A DNA stretch of 53,061 bases from JBKHXF01 sp046566145 (GTDB lineage Bacteria > Actinomycetota > Nitriliruptoria > Nitriliruptorales > Nitriliruptoraceae): assembly GCA_046566145.1 (NCBI GenBank), contig JBKHXF010000006.1:1-53061 (forward strand). Reading direction: 5' to 3'. Positions 48,274-53,061 of this stretch are shown here, one piece after another; the first letter of the stretch is position 1, and each line of letters begins with the position of its first letter. The translations under genes were made by a program, and so were the position numbers. The notes under the pieces were generated by a model. The model had not been told where the DNA came from and searched no databases. It worked only from the letters and a program-made list of their open reading frames with translations.

Positions 48274-49934
48274 GGCAGCTCGGACAGATCCTCGTCGACG
48301 AGGGGCTCATCTCGGAGGCGCAGCTCGCGGAGGCGCAGGACGTCCAGCGCTCCCTCGGGAAGTCGCTCGGTCGGGTGCTCATCGACAAGGGGTACGTCAC
48401 CGAGCGCGACCTGGTCGCGGCCCTCGCCACCCAGATCGGGATGGAGTTCATCGACCTCGGTTCGGTGGACGTGGACGCGCAGGCGGTCACGGCCATCTCG
48501 GACACGATCGCGAAGCGCTACACGGCGCTGCCCATCGGCTACGAGGACGGCAAGCTGGTCGTCGCGATGTCCGACCCCGCGAACGTGTTCGCGCTGGACG
48601 ACATCCGGACGATCACCGGTCTGGACGTCAAGCCGGTCGTGGCGACCCGTGACGACATCCTCGACGCGATCAAGCGCTTCCACCGCATGGCCGACGAGAT
48701 CGAGGCCATCGCCGACGACCTCGGCTCGCCCGACGAGGGCGAGGACCTCACGCAGGTCCGGGCGGTCACGGAGGAGCCGCCCATCGTCAAGTTCGTCAAC
48801 CTGCTCATCACGCAGGCGGTGAACGACGGGGCGTCCGACATCCACATCGAGCCGGGCGAGCGGGACATCCGGGTCCGCTACCGCATCGACGGCGTGCTGC
48901 ACGAGGTGATGCGCAGCCCCAAGTCGATCCAGTCCGGCGTCATCTCCCGCCTGAAGATCATGGCCGAGGTGGACATCGCGGAGCGCCGCATCCCGCAGGA
49001 CGGCCGCATCGCCCTCTCGGTCGGCGGCAAGGGCATCGACCTGCGCTTCTCCACCCTCCCCACCGTCTACGGGGAGAAGGTCGTGATGCGCATCCTCGAC
49101 AAGTCCGCCGTCATGCTCGGGCTCGAGGACCTCGGGTTCCTCGAGGAGAACGAGAAGCGGTTCGAGGAGGCCTACGTCAAGCCGTACGGCCTGATCCTCG
49201 TGACGGGCCCGACCGGGTCGGGGAAGTCGACGACGCTGTACGCGACGCTCAACGTCAAGAACACCGCCGACGTGAACATCATCACGACGGAGGACCCGGT
49301 GGAGTACCGGCTCCACGGGATCAACCAGGTCCAGGTGAACAAGAAGGCAGGTCTGACCTTCGCCTCGGCGCTGCGTTCGATCCTGCGGCAGGACCCCGAC
49401 ATCGTGCTCGTCGGTGAGATGCGTGACTCCGAGACCGCCACGATCGGCATCGAGGCGGCCCTCACCGGGCACCTCGTGCTGTCGACGCTGCACACCAACG
49501 ACGCGCCGTCGGCCATCACCCGCCTCACCGAGATGGGCGTCGAGCCCTTCCTGGTCGGTTCGGCCACGGACTGCGTGCTGGCCCAGCGCCTCGCGCGGCG
49601 CGTGTGCTCGAAGTGCTCGGAGCTGGTCCGGCTCGACGGGCCGGCCTACCTCACGGCGGGCTACCCGCAGGACGTCGCGGACGACCGCCCCGAGGTGCCG
49701 AAGCCCATCGGCTGCAGCGCCTGCTCGAACACGGGTTACAAGGGACGCCTGGCGGTCCACGAGGTGATGTCGGTGACCGAGGACATCGAGCGGCTCTGCG
49801 TCGCTCGGGCCTCGTCCGAGGAGATCAAGCGGGTCGCGATCTCGCAGGGGATGAAGACCCTGCGCGAGGACGGACTGGCCAAGGTGTTGCTGGGACGGAC
49901 GACGATCGAGGAGGTCGGGCGCGTCATCGTGTAG
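48270..49934 (+). CDS. pilB: Type IV pilus assembly ATPase PilB
   Basis: The extension motor of type IV pili. The 554 residues start with an MshEN-like domain (about 2-150) made of two repeats (LGQILVDEGLISEAQL and LGRVLIDKGYVTERDL), of the kind that binds cyclic di-GMP in MshE and PilB. The ATPase core has Walker A GPTGSGKST (313-321), Walker B IVLVGEMRD (378-386), and the tetracysteine zinc motif CSKC ... CSAC. GTG overlaps the GTPase stop; GGGAGG lies 8 to 13 nt upstream. Confidence 0.96.
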   Translation: MRQLGQILVDEGLISEAQLAEAQDVQRSLGKSLGRVLIDKGYVTERDLVAALATQIGMEFIDLGSVDVDAQAVTAISDTIAKRYTALPIGYEDGKLVVAMSDPANVFALDDIRTITGLDVKPVVATRDDILDAIKRFHRMADEIEAIADDLGSPDEGEDLTQVRAVTEEPPIVKFVNLLITQAVNDGASDIHIEPGERDIRVRYRIDGVLHEVMRSPKSIQSGVISRLKIMAEVDIAERRIPQDGRIALSVGGKGIDLRFSTLPTVYGEKVVMRILDKSAVMLGLEDLGFLEENEKRFEEAYVKPYGLILVTGPTGSGKSTTLYATLNVKNTADVNIITTEDPVEYRLHGINQVQVNKKAGLTFASALRSILRQDPDIVLVGEMRDSETATIGIEAALTGHLVLSTLHTNDAPSAITRLTEMGVEPFLVGSATDCVLAQRLARRVCSKCSELVRLDGPAYLTAGYPQDVADDRPEVPKPIGCSACSNTGYKGRLAVHEVMSVTEDIERLCVARASSEEIKRVAISQGMKTLREDGLAKVLLGRTTIEEVGRVIV

Positions 49935-49981
49935 TCAGGCGGTGCGTGTGCCGATGGTGGGGAGACGACGAGGTGGAGACG

Positions 49982-51568
49982 ATGGCGAAGGGACTGGGAG
50001 AGATCCTGGTCGACCAGGGTGTGCTGTCGCAGGAGCAGCTCGCCCAGGCCGTCCAGCACCAGCAGACGACCGGTGGGAGCCTCGCGAAGAGCCTCGTCGA
50101 GCTCCGGTTGGCCGACGAGGCCGACCTCGTGAAGGCCCTCGCCGCCCGGCTCGGCATGCCGTACGTCGAGGTGGGCCCGGGGTCGGTCGACCCGACCGCC
50201 GCGCAGCTCGTCCCGCGCTCGCTTGCCGCCGAGCTCGAGGCGCTGCCCGTGGCGTTCGGGGAGGGCGATGAGCTGGTCGTGGCCATCGGCGACCCGAACA
50301 ACAGCGGCGCGAAGGAGAGGATCGAGGCCGAGACCGGCCTGCGCGTCCAGCTCGCGCTCACCACCCGTCGCGGCTTGCCGGCGGCGATCCAGCAGATGGC
50401 CGGGCCGGACGTGGAGACCTCCCCGTCCCCCGAGGAGCGCCAGCGCAACCGCATCGTCGTCGAGGAGCCGGAGCACGCCCGGACCCGCGACGAGGAGACG
50501 GCCGTCATCGACCTCGACGAGCTGCTCACGGCGCTGGTCGAGCTCGGCGGCTCCGACCTGCACCTGACGGCTGGGGTTCCCCCCACGGCCCGGATCCACG
50601 GCGACCTGACGCCGATGGACGGCTACCCGGTCATGACGCCGGACGAGCTGCAGAAGATGCTCTACGCCATCATGACCCAGAAGCAGCGCGAGCAGTTCGA
50701 GAACACGTTCGAGCTCGACATGTCCTACTCGGTGCCGGGGAAGTCCCGGTTCCGCGTCAACGTCTTCCAGCAGCGTGACGCCATCGGCTCCGTCATGCGT
50801 GTCATCCCGTTCGAGATCAAGACGCTCGAGGACCTCGGCATCCCCGCACAGATCGGCAACTTCGCGTACCTGCCACGCGGGTTCGTGCTGGTCACGGGAC
50901 CGACGGGGTCGGGCAAGTCGACGACGCTCGCCGCCCTGATCGACCTCATCAACACGAACCGGCCGGTCCACATCATGACCGTGGAGGACCCGATCGAGTT
51001 CCTCCACCGACACAAGCGCTCGGTCATCAACCAGCGGGAGCTCGGCACCGACACGCTCAGCTTCAACAACGCGCTGAAGCACGTGCTGCGCCAGGACCCG
51101 GACGTGATCCTCGTCGGCGAGATGCGCGACCTCGAGACGATCCAGATCGCGCTCACCGCGGCCGAGACCGGCCACCTCGTGTTCGGCACGCTGCACACGC
51201 AGGACGCGCCCCAGACCGTCGACCGTGTCATCGACGTCTTCCCCCCGCACCAGCAGGAGCAGATCCGCGTGCAGCTCGCGGGTGCGATCCAGGGCGTCGT
51301 GTGCCAGACCCTGCTCAAGACGTCGGACGGCAAGGGCCGTACGGTCGCGACGGAGGTCATGGTCGCGACGTCCGGCATCCGCAACCTCATCCGCGAGGGC
51401 AAGACCCACCAGATCTACAGCTCCATCCAGGCGGGTGCGCAGCACGGCATGGTCGCCATGGACCAGTCGCTCGCGACGCTCGTGAAGCAGGGCAAGGTCA
51501 CCTACGACGAGGCCCTCGAGAAGTGCAGCCAGGTGGCGGAGTTCAACCGCCTCTGCGGTCGCGGCTGA
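49982..51568 (+). CDS. pilT: Type IV pilus retraction ATPase PilT with N-terminal MshEN-like domain
   Basis: The retraction motor. The C-terminal 350 residues are PilT: Walker A GPTGSGKST (306-314), Walker B ILVGEMRD, and the PilT-specific GIRNLIREGK motif followed by QIYSSIQAG. Unlike usual PilT proteins of about 350 residues, the first 140 residues form an MshEN-like domain (LGEILVDQGVLSQEQLAQA and a second, weaker copy), followed by a linker (about 141-175). It lacks the PilB cysteine motif. ATG 49982 has GAGG 8 to 12 nt upstream; an in-frame GTG at 49973 adds three residues. No gap in the frame suggests a fusion artefact. Confidence 0.94.
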   Translation: MAKGLGEILVDQGVLSQEQLAQAVQHQQTTGGSLAKSLVELRLADEADLVKALAARLGMPYVEVGPGSVDPTAAQLVPRSLAAELEALPVAFGEGDELVVAIGDPNNSGAKERIEAETGLRVQLALTTRRGLPAAIQQMAGPDVETSPSPEERQRNRIVVEEPEHARTRDEETAVIDLDELLTALVELGGSDLHLTAGVPPTARIHGDLTPMDGYPVMTPDELQKMLYAIMTQKQREQFENTFELDMSYSVPGKSRFRVNVFQQRDAIGSVMRVIPFEIKTLEDLGIPAQIGNFAYLPRGFVLVTGPTGSGKSTTLAALIDLINTNRPVHIMTVEDPIEFLHRHKRSVINQRELGTDTLSFNNALKHVLRQDPDVILVGEMRDLETIQIALTAAETGHLVFGTLHTQDAPQTVDRVIDVFPPHQQEQIRVQLAGAIQGVVCQTLLKTSDGKGRTVATEVMVATSGIRNLIREGKTHQIYSSIQAGAQHGMVAMDQSLATLVKQGKVTYDEALEKCSQVAEFNRLCGRG

Positions 51569-51591
51569 GGCCGCGGGAAGGACCGACGACC

Positions 51592-52821
51592 ATGTCATCC
51601 ACCTACGCCTACCAGGTGCGTGACCGCGCCGGGAAGATGATCTCGGGCACCCTCGAGGCCGACTCCCAGGGTGCGGTCGCGCAGCGGCTGCGCACCATGG
51701 GCTACGCGCCGGTCTCCATCGAGGAGGTCAAGGAGTCCACGCTCAGCAAGGATCTCCAGATCCCGGGGTTCAAGCCCAAGGTCAAGCTGCAGGACCTGGC
51801 CATCTTCTCGCGGCAGTTCGCGACGATGATCAACTCGGGCCTGTCCCTGATCCGCGCGTTGAGCATCCTGCAGGAGCAGTCCGAGAACCCGGAGCTCGCG
51901 CGGGTGGTCGACGAGATCCGGACCCAGGTCGAGTCGGGCCGGTCGCTGTCGCAGGCACTCAACGAGCACTGCCCGAAGGTGTTCCCGAAGCTGTACGTGG
52001 CGATGGTCCGTGCCGGTGAGACCGCCGGCATGCTCGACCAGGTGCTGCTGCGCATCGCCGAGAACCTCGAGAAGGACGTGGCCCTGCGGGGCAAGATCAA
52101 GGCGGCGCTCACCTACCCGGTGATCGTGTTCATCCTCGCGGTCCTGCTGACCGGCGTCATGCTCGTCTTCATCGTCCCGACGTTCGTCGGACTGTTCGAG
52201 ACCCTGGGCGGCGACCTGCCCCTGCCCACCAAGATCCTGATGGGGGCGTCGAACTTCGTGTCGTCCATCGCGGGGCTGGTGACGCTGGTGGTGCTGCCGG
52301 CGGCGATCTGGTTCGCCTACAAGCGCATCCGTGACACCGAGCAGGGGCGGTACCGGCTCGACGTCGTGAAGCTCAAGTTGCCGGTGTTCGGCGACCTGTT
52401 CCACAAGATCGCCATCGCCCGCTTCTCCCGGAACCTCGGGACGCTGCTGCGCGCTGGTGTGCCGATCCTCCAGGCCCTCGAGATCACGGCCGAGACCGTC
52501 AACTCCGGACCGGTCTCGATGGCCGTGAAGGACGTGCAGGACGGGGTCCGCGAGGGCGAGGCGATCGCCACGCCGCTCGCCCAGCACGCCGTCTTCCCAC
52601 CGATGGTCGTCCAGATGATCGCGGTCGGGGAGGAGACGGGCGCCGTCGACACGATGCTCGACAAGATCGCCGACTTCTACGACCAGGAGGTCGAGTCGAC
52701 GACCGAAGCGCTCACCGCACTGATGGAGCCGCTCATGATCGCCGTACTCGGCGGCATCGTGGGCGCGATGGTCATCGCCCTGTACATGCCGATCTTCAAG
52801 GTCATCGACCTCGTCTCCTGA
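51592..52821 (+). CDS. pilC: Type IV pilus inner-membrane platform protein PilC
   Basis: The 409-residue membrane platform that the PilB and PilT motors act on. Two T2SSF domains (about 70-190 and 270-395) each hold a helical bundle with FSRQFATMINSGLSLIRAL and FSRNLGTLLRAGVPILQAL at their start. Three transmembrane segments lie at about 170-195, 220-245 and near the C terminus (LMIAVLGGIVGAMVIALYMPIF). The start ATG has GGAAGG 10 to 15 nt upstream. The pilin gene follows after 126 nt. Confidence 0.95.
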   Translation: MSSTYAYQVRDRAGKMISGTLEADSQGAVAQRLRTMGYAPVSIEEVKESTLSKDLQIPGFKPKVKLQDLAIFSRQFATMINSGLSLIRALSILQEQSENPELARVVDEIRTQVESGRSLSQALNEHCPKVFPKLYVAMVRAGETAGMLDQVLLRIAENLEKDVALRGKIKAALTYPVIVFILAVLLTGVMLVFIVPTFVGLFETLGGDLPLPTKILMGASNFVSSIAGLVTLVVLPAAIWFAYKRIRDTEQGRYRLDVVKLKLPVFGDLFHKIAIARFSRNLGTLLRAGVPILQALEITAETVNSGPVSMAVKDVQDGVREGEAIATPLAQHAVFPPMVVQMIAVGEETGAVDTMLDKIADFYDQEVESTTEALTALMEPLMIAVLGGIVGAMVIALYMPIFKVIDLVS

Positions 52822-52845
52822 CCGAGCCACGGCGCACGCGCAGGA

Positions 52846-52883
52846 GGCGCCGACCGATCCTCAAGTCGAGGTCGGTGCGCGCC
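52846..52883. promoter_or_regulatory. Stem-loop between pilC and the pilin gene
   Basis: CCGACC (52850-52855) pairs with GGTCGG (52870-52875); the stem extends past a 4-nt bulge to GGCG/CGCC. It begins 25 nt after the pilC stop. It may end most transcription of the motor operon or protect the pilin mRNA. Confidence 0.45.
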
Positions 52884-52895
52884 GAAGCGTGAGTA

Positions 52896-52912
52896 CCGGC
52901 GGGATCCGCCGG
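52896..52912. promoter_or_regulatory. Second stem-loop before the pilin gene
   Basis: CCGGCGG (52896-52902) and CCGCCGG (52906-52912) form a perfect 7-bp stem with a 3-nt loop. It overlaps a weak -10-like TACCGG (52894-52899). It lies 35 nt before the pilin start. Confidence 0.45.
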
Positions 52913-52947
52913 CAGATCATCGCACTCCGTACCCGAAAGGCACGCCT

Positions 52948-53061
52948 GTGCTGCGCAAGCTCCGTGAGTCGCAGCAGCGCGAGGAGGGGTTCACCCTCAT
53001 CGAGCTGCTCGTCGTCGTGATCATCATCGGCATCCTCGCCGCGATCGCGATCCCCGTCTTC
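52948..53061 (+). CDS. pilA: Type IV pilin (partial, cut by the window end)
   Basis: The first 38 residues of a prepilin. A 14-residue leader with basic residues ends in EEG, followed by FTLIE with the conserved glutamate at position +5 and a hydrophobic helix LLVVVIIIGILAAIAIP. Cleavage by prepilin peptidase after G14 is predicted. GTG 52948 has GAAAGG 7 to 12 nt upstream. The gene runs off the right edge. The major pilin is likely because it follows pilC directly, but a minor pilin is possible. Confidence 0.92.
   Translation, partial: MLRKLRESQQREEGFTLIELLVVVIIIGILAAIAIPVF

Noticed and set aside
52822..52947. Cyclic di-GMP riboswitch before the pilin gene
   Set aside because: The two hairpins are simple stems; the conserved riboswitch core and tetraloop/receptor parts are not seen.
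1..53061. Insertion sequences, prophage, integrases or CRISPR arrays
   Set aside because: No transposase, integrase, terminal repeats, direct-repeat/spacer array or cas-like gene was found; base composition is even across the window.

Overview
The window is a very GC-rich bacterial chromosome segment (third codon positions almost all G or C) in which most genes read rightward in tightly packed, often 4-base-overlapping operons. GTG is the main start codon: I count 38 GTG, 14 ATG and 1 TTG among 53 genes. From thrS to aroE the gene order follows the Mycobacterium tuberculosis Rv2614c-Rv2552c block as I know it (thrS, HIT, pgsA, acyltransferase, pimA, pdxS, pdxT, yebC, ruvCAB, yajC-secDF, apt, rel, hydrolase, hisS, aspS, rarA, alaS, ruvX, mltG, aroE). 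This points firmly to an actinobacterium. A complete type IV pilus motor with an Mgl/conservon-like GTPase module suggests a deep-branching lineage such as Nitriliruptoria; that last step is inference and cannot be settled from this sequence.

Layout. 1-594 has no recognisable gene but holds two strong hairpins and a four-unit 11-bp CTGAAG repeat array. 595-2597 is a two-component system (OmpR-type regulator and histidine kinase). 2674-2701 carries a three-unit CTTCAG array with the same 11-bp period, directly before 2880-8321, a full seven-gene Mrp Na+/H+ antiporter operon (mrpA-G). 8401-8475 is tRNA-Val(CAC). 8569-10727 holds a small membrane protein, a HELVH metallopeptidase lipoprotein and another small membrane protein.

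10845-17869 carries thrS, a DUF1206 membrane protein, and a phosphatidylinositol mannoside style cluster (HIT, Cys-rich membrane protein, pgsA, patA, pimA). 17919-24765 has lemA, a DUF3048 lipoprotein, the PLP synthase pair pdxS/pdxT, an N-acyl-D-amino-acid deacylase-like enzyme, an MBL-fold hydrolase and yebC. 24892-27293 is ruvC-ruvA-ruvB behind a LexA-type SOS box. 27434-31851 is yajC, an HD-domain protein, secD, secF and apt. 31970-38791 is rel, an MBL hydrolase, hisS, aspS and an SRPBCC protein. 38820-45953 is rarA, two small membrane proteins, alaS, ruvX, mltG and aroE.

46176 to the end is a pilus locus: Roadblock protein, DUF4388 protein, small GTPase, pilB, pilT, pilC and the start of a pilin gene cut by the window edge. 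PilT unusually carries an N-terminal MshEN-like domain, as does PilB.

Regulation. A recurring -10-like element, TA(G/C)(C/G)NT usually followed by CG, lies ahead of most transcription units. Two genes start 7 nt after it and are probably leaderless. The two matching 11-bp arrays suggest that the first two-component system controls both its own locus and the Mrp antiporter. The most unusual items are this paired-array regulon with a possible leftward small RNA, the Mgl-like GTPase module joined to the pilus motor, and the MshEN-PilT fusion.
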